Source of the DNA: Candidatus Cryptobacteroides intestinavium | GTDB taxonomy: Bacteria; Bacteroidota; Bacteroidia; Bacteroidales; UBA932 | Length of the DNA stretch: 64,000 nucleotides | Assembly (NCBI GenBank): GCA_017694845.1 | Contig: JADIMI010000014.1 | Span: 24,324 to 88,323, forward strand | Direction: 5' to 3' | Part shown: positions 8,767 through 17,478 of the stretch, one piece after another | Layout: every line of letters starts with the position of its first letter | Numbering within the stretch: position 1 is the first letter of the stretch | Notes under the pieces: model-generated | Seen by the model: only the letters and a program-made list of their open reading frames with translations | Told to the model about the DNA's origin: nothing | Databases searched by the model: none | Made by a program: the position numbers and the translations under genes

Positions 8767-11328
8767 TCACTTCAATGCATTAAGCCATTCCGGTATGTAT
8801 CCGAGTCTGTTGCGGAGCTGGGCCTCGTACAGTGATTCCGGATTGACAGGAATGCCGTTGCTTCCGATGTGCATGGTCTGCTCCGGATCGAATTCCACAT
8901 TTTCTCCGTGGAATCCGACGATTATCGGAGGAAGGAATTTCCACCAGACTGAACCGCTGTCCCACCATATCCACGTGCCGGAATACGGGGTGGTGTTGTT
9001 GAAGTTCCATACGGTCAGATCTGCGAGATGGTTAGGCATCTGGTTGGCATCCCCTCCCTGTCTCCATCGTCTCCAGCCTCCCGAGCAGCAGTCTATCAGT
9101 GTGGCGCGAGGCTGGGTGGCGTGGCTCTCGAAGCATGAGTCGTAGCCCCATACGTTTCTCCACAGTACGGCTCCTATGCTCAGCTTGGATACTCCTGTGG
9201 CGTGGTATTGCCCGGCATCGTCCCTCCACGTACCCGTGACACTATGTCCGAGGTCATCCATTATGTTGCCCGAACTGTGGTCGCGGACCGCTCCTATGAA
9301 TACCCTTGAAGATCCCTGCGACCTTATTGCAGAATGTCCTCTGTTGCCGTCGATCTCTATATCGTATACTGATACATTGGCACTTGTTATGATGGAGCAG
9401 GCTTCGCTTACGCTATGGAATCCGACTCTTCGCATCCAGGAATTGACCACCCTTGTCATACTTATCGGCTTGTATGCCCCGTCATCCTCCCATGAAGCGT
9501 GGTGGCCGAAGTTCTCCTTTGCGTTGCCGGCAAAGGTGATGTCCTCGACCCCGACATTCTCATAGTGCTGGTATCTGACTATTTTCCAGTTCCAGCCGGC
9601 CTTGACTTCGTGCATCAGAGGCTCATGGAACGTGACCGAATTCCCGCTGACCGACTTTACCTGATGCAGATCCTCTACCGTGACACCGTTTTGTACGATT
9701 GCCCACGAACCATCTCCCTGATAAGGAGAGAGTTCCTCTGCAATGACTTCCGGTGCATTGTTCGGTGCAAGATACAGACACACCCAGTCTCCGGCCTTGA
9801 GCGAGCCTGTACCATCTACGGTGACCGTGAATGACCCTTTCTCCGAGTCTCCGGTTACTGTCGCAAGCACATTGGCATACTGGACCCCGGTGTTGTGCTT
9901 GAGCTGTATCATATCAGGCGATGAGTACATTGCCGATGAAGATGGCAGAGCCGGGTCAGCCATTGTGACAGTCGTCCTGTCCCGTCCTGCTCCCTTGATC
10001 ACAAGGTTGCCTCCCCTGATTATTATCGACTGGGTCCTGTCGTTCGCGTTGTCTTCCTCGGTGTGGAGTATGAAGTCTCCTTCCGGGAAGTAGATTACGG
10101 CATTGTACTGGTTCTTGTGAGGGAAGGTGAGCTGGTCTCCGGCAGCGTTGAGCACCGGCTCTCCGGCTATCTCGGTCAGCAGGGAGAGGAATGCATCCCT
10201 GTCGGATTTCCCGTCATTGGGAACCGCACCGTAGTCGGTTATGTCATATATCCTGTATGTCGAGCCCGAGACATCTGCCGTGCCGGAAGACAGGTCCATC
10301 GTGATCTCTGCCGGTGCGGTCTCTCCGTGCATATAGCCTGCATATGAGAAATCCAGAATTATGTTGTCTGGATCCCCGGCAAGAAAACCGTTCCATTCGT
10401 CGCACGCGGCCGAGTCGTACGGGACAGGGTTGAGGGTGACTGTAATGTCGTATACCCTGAGATATTTCTCATCCGACTGCAGATATATCTTTACTGTATA
10501 TTCGCCCGCTGATCCGGAAGCGGGTCCGGTGATGATCAGTTCCTGCCCGGTGCCGTCTTCTGTCTCTGCTATCTGTACCCGCCATCCATCCGGGCAGCTG
10601 CAGAAAGCCTCGGCCACATCATCCGAGAATGTTACAGGGAAATGGAGCTCTTCGCCGAGACAGATGACTGTGCCGTCCTCAGTGTATCCCCCGATCTCCA
10701 TATCAAGGATATCCAGCACAGGAATATCCAGTTCTCTTCCATCTGCAAGTATGATGTCGAGCTTCCCTGCAGCCTGGTCGTAGCTGACGTCCGTGAAGAA
10801 GGAATCTGTCGCTCCTGTCATCTGTGCCGGTACCGGTCTGCCATCGATGTCCGTGATCTGGATGAAGTCCTTCCCTCCATTTATGCTGATCTCCCAGTAT
10901 CCATCCTTTCCGACTCTGACCTCGGGGATGGCGGATTCCGTTATGAAAGCGTTCACAGAGCCTTCGATCACGGAGAAATCCTTTCCATCGAGGGAGACTG
11001 TCCAGTTGCCTTCAGCATCTATGCCTATGACCGGTACTATTCCTCCGCCATCTTCCGAGACGTAGATGCTGACAGTCGTCCCGTCGCTGATCCCGAGATC
11101 ATATCCTGTCCCATCCTCTCTTTCCTCCCAGCTGACGACTTTAAGCGTCTCGTCCAGCAGTTTCCTGATGGAGATGGCATTAGAGTTTATCTTTGCCGCC
11201 TCCTTCTCAAGCTCTGCCGTCCTGTCTTCGAGCCCGGCGAGTTCAGATTCGATGGATGCCGTGTCTGTGCATGCGGCGAGAGCCCAGGCGGCTGCAGCTA
11301 TGGTAATGATCTGATAGATTCTTTTCAT
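8767..11328 (-). CDS. PL29-like (DUF4988-DUF4955) glycosaminoglycan lyase, lipoprotein
   Basis: 853 residues from the Met chosen here. The N-terminus has a lipoprotein signal (MKRIYQIITIAAAAWALAAC), a coiled coil and two GYW-type modules of DUF4988. From about residue 360 a pectate-lyase-3-like right-handed beta-helix begins (YDITDYGAVPNDGKSDRDAF, then AVIYFPEGDF). It continues through a conserved core (GHHASWEDDGAYKP, NSWMRRVGFHSVSEACSI). This layout matches Bacteroides thetaiotaomicron BT3328, founder of PL29, an endo-lyase on chondroitin sulfate and hyaluronan. Naming this gene PL29 is by resemblance plus context. An in-frame ATG at 11349 overlaps the sulfatase stop as ATGA, and translation may begin there. 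The Met at 11328 gives the cleaner signal peptide. Confidence 0.75.
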   Translation of the reverse strand: MKRIYQIITIAAAAWALAACTDTASIESELAGLEDRTAELEKEAAKINSNAISIRKLLDETLKVVSWEEREDGTGYDLGISDGTTVSIYVSEDGGGIVPVIGIDAEGNWTVSLDGKDFSVIEGSVNAFITESAIPEVRVGKDGYWEISINGGKDFIQITDIDGRPVPAQMTGATDSFFTDVSYDQAAGKLDIILADGRELDIPVLDILDMEIGGYTEDGTVICLGEELHFPVTFSDDVAEAFCSCPDGWRVQIAETEDGTGQELIITGPASGSAGEYTVKIYLQSDEKYLRVYDITVTLNPVPYDSAACDEWNGFLAGDPDNIILDFSYAGYMHGETAPAEITMDLSSGTADVSGSTYRIYDITDYGAVPNDGKSDRDAFLSLLTEIAGEPVLNAAGDQLTFPHKNQYNAVIYFPEGDFILHTEEDNANDRTQSIIIRGGNLVIKGAGRDRTTVTMADPALPSSSAMYSSPDMIQLKHNTGVQYANVLATVTGDSEKGSFTVTVDGTGSLKAGDWVCLYLAPNNAPEVIAEELSPYQGDGSWAIVQNGVTVEDLHQVKSVSGNSVTFHEPLMHEVKAGWNWKIVRYQHYENVGVEDITFAGNAKENFGHHASWEDDGAYKPISMTRVVNSWMRRVGFHSVSEACSIITSANVSVYDIEIDGNRGHSAIRSQGSSRVFIGAVRDHSSGNIMDDLGHSVTGTWRDDAGQYHATGVSKLSIGAVLWRNVWGYDSCFESHATQPRATLIDCCSGGWRRWRQGGDANQMPNHLADLTVWNFNNTTPYSGTWIWWDSGSVWWKFLPPIIVGFHGENVEFDPEQTMHIGSNGIPVNPESLYEAQLRNRLGYIPEWLNALK

Positions 11329-11345
11329 ATTCAAGTCTGTTTTGG

Positions 11346-12911
11346 TCATTCCTGTCTTTCCCCCTGATCAGGGAAGCTGCCTGCAGCTGACTCCAGAACC
11401 TTGTCCAGAATCCCTTCACGGTACCAGATGTCGTTGCTCTCTTCCAGCTTCCTGTCCAGCACGGCGCACAGATCCGAGAACAGGTCTCTGTTTTCAGTAT
11501 ACGGAATGCAGTCCATCTGATACGGGTCGTTCCAGTCATCGAAAATCAGAACCCGTTTAAGCCTGCTGTCCCTGTCGATTGCAATCTCCATTGTGTATCT
11601 GTCAGTCCTTATTCCTCTTGCTTCAGGAAATATTCCGTGCACTATGCCGTTCTCATCCTTGTCTCCGTCAAGATTACGGATATACAGTGTCGCATCCGGC
11701 AGCTGGCATCCGCGCCCGTCTTCGAGGAAGACGGGTGAGAGGTCGTTCCCTTCCACGCTCTCCGGTATCCTGTCTTCAAGCCCTGCCAGACCGAGCAGTG
11801 TAGGCATTATGTCCGGGGTGCTGAGCATTGTACTGTCCACCCTGTGCCTTATTCTGTCCGGATAGCGTATCATAAACGGAACACAGTATGATTCGGTGTA
11901 GATGGAGTTCTTCGGATCGTATGTGCTGTGGCTGCACATCGTCTCTCCGTGGTCGGATGTGAAGACCACTATGGTATTGTCTTCGAGTCCGAGCTTTTCC
12001 AGTTCATCAAGCAGTCTGCCGAATTCCCTGTCCACCCCTGTCACATTCGCGAAATAGTACCTTGCACTCGGCGCCTTTGTGAGTGTGGTGTCTGCATTTT
12101 CCCTGACATACAGTTCGCTGTAGTCCATATTCCTGTAGAGGTCATAGTCTTCCTCCATACAGTCATCCATACATTCGTAAGGGCTGTGCGGCGGGTTGTA
12201 TGCCAGCATCAGGAAGAAAGGCTTGCCGGCATCCCTCTGTCCGTCTTCGTTGCGGAGAAATTCTATGGCCTTGTCTGTCTCGTGCCTGACGGAGTATTCC
12301 TTCGGGTCGTGCCTTCTGCCTTCAGTGTCCCAGTAATGCGGATCCTTGTGTACGTCGAATGTACCGTATGAGTACCAGTAACGGAATCCGTGCCTGCGTT
12401 CAGGCGGGGTGTAGGCGTCCCATTCAGGGTCGCGGTCGCTTACATAGTGCCCCGGGTTGGCCGGGTCGTTCTTCATCGGGGTCTCTGCGTGCAGCTTGCC
12501 TATGTAGCCGCAATAATATCCCGCGGCGTCAAGTACATCTGAAATGCAGACAGCATCCGGATCGAGTGTGCTTTCCGGTCTGAGGGCCATACAGTTCAGA
12601 GTCACTCCGTTTCTTTCGGGATACATTCCGGTCAGAAGTATCCCTCTGTGAGGGCTGCTGAGAGGGCATGTGCTCACCGCGCTGTTGAGCACTATGGATT
12701 CGTCCGCGAATCTGTCCAGGTTTGGAGTGTGTACCGGATCGGCTTTCCAGTTCACGGCACCCTCGTATTCCGGGGAGTCCCAGAATGCGAGGGATGATAT
12801 TCTGAACTGGTCCGGGAATACATAGATTATGTTCGGCTGACTTTCTCCGGCATTGCTGCAGGATACAGCCGCGATTCCCGTAATCGGCAGAATGATGTTC
12901 CGTATCTTCAT
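11346..12911 (-). CDS. Serine-type S1 family sulfatase, lipoprotein
   Basis: 521 residues. The lipoprotein signal ends at AVSC (Cys18). The alkaline-phosphatase-fold core has metal site DQ (34-35) in place of the more usual DD. The formylglycine signature is S-S-P-H-R at residues 85-89, followed by GILLTG. Ser85, not Cys, is therefore the predicted formylglycine precursor, which needs the radical SAM maturase anSME, not present in this window. Other catalytic positions are visible: K139/H141 (GKLH), H242 (PPHSPY) and D320-H321 (SDHGE). Surrounded by chondroitinase and GH88 genes, it probably removes O-sulfate from GalNAc or the uronate of chondroitin oligosaccharides; regiospecificity cannot be read. 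It overlaps the lyase gene by ATGA. Confidence 0.88.
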   Translation of the reverse strand: MKIRNIILPITGIAAVSCSNAGESQPNIIYVFPDQFRISSLAFWDSPEYEGAVNWKADPVHTPNLDRFADESIVLNSAVSTCPLSSPHRGILLTGMYPERNGVTLNCMALRPESTLDPDAVCISDVLDAAGYYCGYIGKLHAETPMKNDPANPGHYVSDRDPEWDAYTPPERRHGFRYWYSYGTFDVHKDPHYWDTEGRRHDPKEYSVRHETDKAIEFLRNEDGQRDAGKPFFLMLAYNPPHSPYECMDDCMEEDYDLYRNMDYSELYVRENADTTLTKAPSARYYFANVTGVDREFGRLLDELEKLGLEDNTIVVFTSDHGETMCSHSTYDPKNSIYTESYCVPFMIRYPDRIRHRVDSTMLSTPDIMPTLLGLAGLEDRIPESVEGNDLSPVFLEDGRGCQLPDATLYIRNLDGDKDENGIVHGIFPEARGIRTDRYTMEIAIDRDSRLKRVLIFDDWNDPYQMDCIPYTENRDLFSDLCAVLDRKLEESNDIWYREGILDKVLESAAGSFPDQGERQE

Positions 12912-12967
12912 CTTGCAATCTGTTCAAATCTCATATGTCCCGTATCCGATAATACGGATATCCGAAG

Positions 12968-15900
12968 CTATTCCCCGATAATGCGGGACAGCCGTATCTC
13001 CTCGGTCCTGGCTTCCCGTGTAGAGAAATGTATATGTGTGCTGTTTCCCTCCGGCTTGACTGTCACATCGCTGTCTCCTCCGTCCTCGAGTTTCCATCTG
13101 CCGCGCAGCGTTATGTCAATGCCGGTGTCTCCGCAAGGGTCGTCTATCCATTCCCTTCCGTAGACGCTTCTCTCGATCCTTTCTCCGTGCTCATTCAGGA
13201 TTTCGTCGCTCGGCCCTTCGTACAGACTGAGGTCCGGATTGCTGGCGCTGAGAGTCATGACGGCCCCGTCCATACTCATCATCACCATACAAGGGGAGGC
13301 GGCCCCAATGCCTGACAGTCTTGCGGATTCAGTGTCTCCCTCGTCGAGGGGCTCGAAGATGGATGCAGAAATGATCCCGGTCTCGTCATCCCTTATGATA
13401 TGTGCCTTGTGGTCGCATCTTATGGTTGTGTAAGGCAGCTTCTCCGAATATTTCATAATGTCATCGGCGGTCGCGTGGATGACAGTCATATATTCGTATG
13501 AGTCTTTCATATATACATTCCCGGCAATCGCTCCCTTGCTCACGATGTCCCCGTGACATATATATGCTTTCTCGAAATAGCCTTCGGTGGGTTCGTCTGT
13601 CTCCTCGTGGAGTGAATGCTGCAGTCCTCTCGATACGGTCACTTTCCCATCCTTCACAAACCAGGCGTTGCCGAACCTGTCCTGTACCGTGACCATATCC
13701 CCCTCGTATGTATTGTTGAATTCCCTTGCGGCAATGGCTCCTCCGTCGACCATTGTGATATCCTGCTGCGGATCTTCCAGCACGTTCTGGAACAGGGTGG
13801 TATGGAGTGTCGAGCCTGGGAGGAAGTTTTCGAGGTCGGAGCCGAGGGCGATGATCCTGTTGCCGAATGCGAAATAGGATTTACGTGCACGTAATGACCC
13901 GTTGTACTTGTCATGCTCGTGCAGAATCATGGCGTATGCCCCTGCATTGCCCTTGTGGGTGACTCCGCCGGCGAACCACTGGTCGGAAAGCAGCATCTCC
14001 TCATATCCGGAGAACTCGTCCACATTCCTGACATCCGCTTTCATCGCCTCCATCGGGATTTCAGCCGCTGTCGTACCCGGAATATGGCGCCAGTCCCATC
14101 CCGCCACCTGGAATCCGCTTCCGGAACTGCTGATCACCGGGGTGCCGTCAGCCAGGATCTGCATACTGCCGTGTGTCAGATACCGTCCGTAATGGTTTGC
14201 CCCGTTGTATATTTCTGCCGACCAGAGATATCTGCTGTGTCCGGCTATGGTTACTGACCAGTCGTGCTGCCTGTACGTGAGAGAACAGTTGAACGGATAT
14301 GTATGGCATCCTTCAGGGGATTTCTCTGCGGAGTATCCGGCCTCTGTGAACATCCTGCTCCATTTCCCGTCCGGATCGAGCCTGAGGTACGCTTCCGCCA
14401 GATCCTTGTCGACCGGCTGTGTCCCGTCCGGGGAACCTGCCGTGGCCAGAAGTCCGTACTGGGATGGGATCAGTTCCCCTTTCCCGTCAGGATGTCTGCC
14501 TGACATTGCAAGAGGAAATGATTTCAGGTTGCAGTAGAACCTCATTTCAAGAAGGGCCTTCTTCAGGATTCCGTGGCTTTCCTCGGAAATGGCGTAGTCC
14601 GTGCCGTGCAGCATCCAGACAGCGTTGACGGCTCCGTCGAATCCTCCTGTGGCATAGGCAGGATAGGCTTTCCTGTGATGCTGCACCGTTCCATCCGGCT
14701 TGAATGCAGGCCTGAGGCCTTCCGCGTATCTGAACCCGTTGTCGATCCATCTGGACAGCGCCCGGAGATATGCTTTCTTGTACGGAGTGTCCTCCAGCAT
14801 AAGAAGCGATGCCATCCGTCCCATCAGCGAGGTGTTGAACGCATCGATGTCCATGCCGGGCATTTCCGGTGCAGTCTTCACTTCACCGACACCGGAGAAC
14901 CATTCCATAGCCTGCTGCATCTCATCCGACAGTCCTTCCCTCTCCAGGACATCCTTCATTATCACAGGTGCCGTGTAGAAATTCCTCATACTGTATCCCA
15001 GATGATGAAGTGTCCCGAGCGCGCTTCCCGCGGCATAGCCCTGGTCGAGCATGAACCGGGTCATCGTTATGTACATATCTTCCAGATCTTCCTTCCATTC
15101 CGCATCATCTGTCCTGAGGTATGCCAGCGCGAGGTTGAACATAAAGTCGTTCGCGGGCCTGAGCAGCTGACCGTTTTCCGAGAATGTCCTGGATGCATCA
15201 GGAATGCCTATGTTGATATAGGTCTCTCCGTATCTGGTGAAGAATACCGGCTTGCCGGCGATCGTACCATCCTTGTTCCAGCGTATGCCGTAGCTGTCGA
15301 ACTGCTTTATGAGATCCTCCCGGTTCAGAGCCTTCCTTCCGTCTGTCACAAGCGAGATGAATCTTTCCCTGACTTCTTCCATCTGCTGTACATCCTTCGC
15401 GGATATCTCCGCCTCCGGCTCTATGTCCAGCTTCCTGTTCCAGCTGTCGAGAAGCACGAGCCAGTGGGATGTCGTCCCTTTGTTGATATATGGAGCCTGG
15501 AAGTCAGCCGTGTGGTGGCGGATGTCCTCGAATGCCGCCGTTATGATGCCGTCAAGGAACAGCCTGCCTTTCCGGACTTCTTCCGGGGCTGTTATGACCA
15601 CCTTGTCCATCCCCTCTTCCGGTGTCCCTTCCATATCTCTGTCGAATGCCACCCAGGCCCCTCTCCAGCCTTTGAATCCGAGTCCGTATCTGAAGCTGCA
15701 GCAGACCCTGTCCCCCTTCATGAAGGAGAATGTAAGCTCCCCGTCAAGAGGAGTCTCGGAATATACCCAGAACACGAAAGTGGATACGGATGTCTCTTTG
15801 GGATTGGGGTTCTTGTGAAGATACGGGATCTCTCCCGGAATCTCTATGCCTGCCCCGCCTTTCTTCCATTTCCACAGAAGTGAATTCTCTCCAAGTTTGA

Positions 15901-16072
15901 AATGAAGGGGAGATGTGCTTACCGATGATTTTTTCAGAGGCCTGACGGGCGCCGTGCCCTCCTCGAAAGAAAGTATCTCCGGGTGTCCGGGAAAGTCGGT
16001 ATATTGTGCCGCTGTCGTCAGCACTGACGACAGCAGCACAATGAGTGTTATTATTATATGGTTGGTAGTCAT
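12968..16072 (-). CDS. PL8 chondroitin sulfate ABC-type lyase
   Basis: 1034 residues, the same size as Proteus vulgaris chondroitinase ABC I. A cleavable signal peptide ends near residue 22. An N-terminal beta-sandwich (about 24-190), an alpha/alpha toroid (about 200-600) and C-terminal beta-sandwiches follow. The four catalytic residues of the Proteus enzyme (H501, Y508, R560, E653) have matching partners in context: H466 and Y473 (HRKAYPAY), R526 (MSGRHP) and E620 (WSAEIYN). It should cleave chondroitin/dermatan sulfate and perhaps hyaluronan by beta-elimination, leaving unsaturated disaccharides for GH88. It starts 10 bp after the GH88 gene, and a 56-bp gap with a small hairpin separates it from the sulfatase. 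Confidence 0.92.
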   Translation of the reverse strand: MTTNHIIITLIVLLSSVLTTAAQYTDFPGHPEILSFEEGTAPVRPLKKSSVSTSPLHFKLGENSLLWKWKKGGAGIEIPGEIPYLHKNPNPKETSVSTFVFWVYSETPLDGELTFSFMKGDRVCCSFRYGLGFKGWRGAWVAFDRDMEGTPEEGMDKVVITAPEEVRKGRLFLDGIITAAFEDIRHHTADFQAPYINKGTTSHWLVLLDSWNRKLDIEPEAEISAKDVQQMEEVRERFISLVTDGRKALNREDLIKQFDSYGIRWNKDGTIAGKPVFFTRYGETYINIGIPDASRTFSENGQLLRPANDFMFNLALAYLRTDDAEWKEDLEDMYITMTRFMLDQGYAAGSALGTLHHLGYSMRNFYTAPVIMKDVLEREGLSDEMQQAMEWFSGVGEVKTAPEMPGMDIDAFNTSLMGRMASLLMLEDTPYKKAYLRALSRWIDNGFRYAEGLRPAFKPDGTVQHHRKAYPAYATGGFDGAVNAVWMLHGTDYAISEESHGILKKALLEMRFYCNLKSFPLAMSGRHPDGKGELIPSQYGLLATAGSPDGTQPVDKDLAEAYLRLDPDGKWSRMFTEAGYSAEKSPEGCHTYPFNCSLTYRQHDWSVTIAGHSRYLWSAEIYNGANHYGRYLTHGSMQILADGTPVISSSGSGFQVAGWDWRHIPGTTAAEIPMEAMKADVRNVDEFSGYEEMLLSDQWFAGGVTHKGNAGAYAMILHEHDKYNGSLRARKSYFAFGNRIIALGSDLENFLPGSTLHTTLFQNVLEDPQQDITMVDGGAIAAREFNNTYEGDMVTVQDRFGNAWFVKDGKVTVSRGLQHSLHEETDEPTEGYFEKAYICHGDIVSKGAIAGNVYMKDSYEYMTVIHATADDIMKYSEKLPYTTIRCDHKAHIIRDDETGIISASIFEPLDEGDTESARLSGIGAASPCMVMMSMDGAVMTLSASNPDLSLYEGPSDEILNEHGERIERSVYGREWIDDPCGDTGIDITLRGRWKLEDGGDSDVTVKPEGNSTHIHFSTREARTEEIRLSRIIGE

Positions 16073-16082
16073 TTAGATATGT

Positions 16083-17303
16083 TTATCTTGCCGGGTCGCC
16101 GGGTACCGGCGCCAGCCCGTTCTCTATGTTGCGCTTGCGGATAAGTGCCTCGAGGAAATAGTAGTCCGCGTAGTTGAGAGGGACATCGATACTGCTTCCG
16201 TGAGGTATGCTGCCGACTGAATGCATCAGGATGAATCCTCCGTTCGTCCCCTGTGCAGCCCTGTACGCCGGAGTGGAAAGCGATTCAATGATCCTGTCCG
16301 CGGTCTTCCTGTATCCGTCATCTCCGGTGAGATAGCTGAGCTCGTACAGCGCGGAAGCATTTACGGCAGCGGATGAAACGTCCCTGTATGTGTCAGGGAT
16401 ATCCGGGGCATCGAAGTCCCAGTAAGGGACCAGGTCTTCAGGCATGTTCGGGTCGTTGAATATGAATCCGGCCACCTTCTCTGCCTGTTCAAGATATTTT
16501 TCGTCTCCCGTGAATCTGTATGCCACGGTGTATCCGTACAGAGCCCACGCCTGTCCTCTTGCCCAGGCGGATTCATCCGCATATCCCTGTGCCGTGCATC
16601 TGTGGAGCACCTCGCCTGTCTCGGGGTCATAGTCGACAACATGATAGCAGCTGTAGTCGGGACGGAAATGATTCTCCATCGTGGCATCGGCGTGGCTGAT
16701 CGCTATGTCCGCGAATGTCGGGTCGCCGCTGAATTCGCTGGCCTTGAACAGAAGCTCCAGATTCATCATATTGTCAATGATGACCGGACATGTCCAGCCC
16801 CTCTCTGCCTGCCATCCCCTGTCGACGTTCCATGACTGGATGATGCCCGCTCCGGGCCTGAACCTTGTGGAAAGCGATCTGGCTGTATTGATGCAGACGT
16901 CTTTGTATCCAGGTATGTTTTTCAGCCTCAGTCCGTTGCCGTAGCTGTCATAGATCATGAAGCCTACATCATGGTGCCATGTGAGGTACTGGATGGAATC
17001 AAGCACTTCCGTGTGTTTTCTGGCGTGGTCGGCCCAGTATTCATCTCCGGTGAGTTCGTACATATACCACAGTGTCCCGGCGAAGAATCCGCTGACCCAG
17101 TCATCGGTCGGGACGTATACGATCTCGCCGTCCTTGAAAGTAGATGGAATCCTTATGGTGTCTCCGGCTTCGGATGCCTCCAGAAGCGCCCCGATCTGCA
17201 CTTTTGCGTTCTCGATGTTTTCAGTGATGATGTCTGTCTTTGAGTTGCATGAGATGATGGCCATTGCGGCGGCACATACGGCCAGGAATGTCTTGAAGTT
17301 CAT
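16083..17303 (-). CDS. GH88 unsaturated glucuronyl hydrolase, lipoprotein
   Basis: This enzyme hydrolyses the delta-4,5-unsaturated uronic acid off disaccharides made by lyases. An (alpha/alpha)6-barrel is expected. In the numbering of the longer frame beginning at 17321, the two acidic residues of the family are D118 in WHHDVGF and D183 in VIIDNMMNL, corresponding to D88 and D149 of the Bacillus GL1 enzyme. The start at 17303 gives a clean lipoprotein signal (MNFKTFLAVC to IISC); the ATG at 17321 adds six residues. It is the first gene of the minus operon and sits under a well-formed promoter, so it is probably the most strongly expressed gene. Substrates are likely unsaturated chondroitin or hyaluronan disaccharides. 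Confidence 0.92.
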   Translation of the reverse strand: MNFKTFLAVCAAAMAIISCNSKTDIITENIENAKVQIGALLEASEAGDTIRIPSTFKDGEIVYVPTDDWVSGFFAGTLWYMYELTGDEYWADHARKHTEVLDSIQYLTWHHDVGFMIYDSYGNGLRLKNIPGYKDVCINTARSLSTRFRPGAGIIQSWNVDRGWQAERGWTCPVIIDNMMNLELLFKASEFSGDPTFADIAISHADATMENHFRPDYSCYHVVDYDPETGEVLHRCTAQGYADESAWARGQAWALYGYTVAYRFTGDEKYLEQAEKVAGFIFNDPNMPEDLVPYWDFDAPDIPDTYRDVSSAAVNASALYELSYLTGDDGYRKTADRIIESLSTPAYRAAQGTNGGFILMHSVGSIPHGSSIDVPLNYADYYFLEALIRKRNIENGLAPVPGDPAR

Positions 17304-17331
17304 AGCAGGTCTATTAATCAATTAAAAATGG

Positions 17332-17347
17332 TGTCAGTTGCCTGACA
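17332..17347 (-). promoter_or_regulatory. Small inverted repeat in the GH88 5' leader
   Basis: TGTCAG, a 4-nt loop, then CTGACA, lying between the promoter and the GH88 start. TGTCAG recurs at 17415-17420 on the other side of the divergent region. It could be an operator half-site set or an mRNA hairpin; nothing in the window decides. Confidence 0.35.
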
Positions 17348-17364
17348 TTGAATGCAGTAGCCTA

Positions 17365-17395
17365 CAAATATATAAAATTATTATAAAAAGACAAA
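17365..17395 (-). promoter_or_regulatory. Promoter of the minus-strand GAG operon
   Basis: On the minus strand, TTTG (17395-17392) and TATATTTG (17372-17365) are separated by exactly 19 bp, matching the Bacteroidota -33/-7 consensus. It is placed about 60 bp upstream of the GH88 start at 17303. Confidence 0.65.
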
Positions 17396-17422
17396 ATTTG
17401 CTTTAAAATAATTCTGTCAGTG

Positions 17423-17452
17423 TTGTATTAATATGAAATTTTGATAATTTTG
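17423..17452 (+). promoter_or_regulatory. Promoter of the plus-strand PL8 gene
   Basis: TTG (17423-17425) and TAATTTTG (17445-17452) are separated by 19 bp, with the -7 element 26 bp before the ATG. It faces away from the GH88 promoter; the two -7 boxes are about 72 bp apart, leaving a shared AT-rich control region. Confidence 0.6.
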
Positions 17453-17478
17453 CATTTCTGCAAACTGATCACATAAGT

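Noticed and set aside
12943..12960. Hairpin (ATCCG/CGGAT type) between the PL8 and sulfatase genes
   Set aside because: The stem is only about six pairs and no T run follows on the minus strand, so I do not call it a terminator. It may still be an mRNA processing site.
14573..15883. A 436-codon open frame on the plus strand
   Set aside because: It lies wholly opposite the PL8 lyase gene, whose catalytic motifs are intact. Its translation is rich in Arg, Cys and His with no domain character, so it is a shadow frame.
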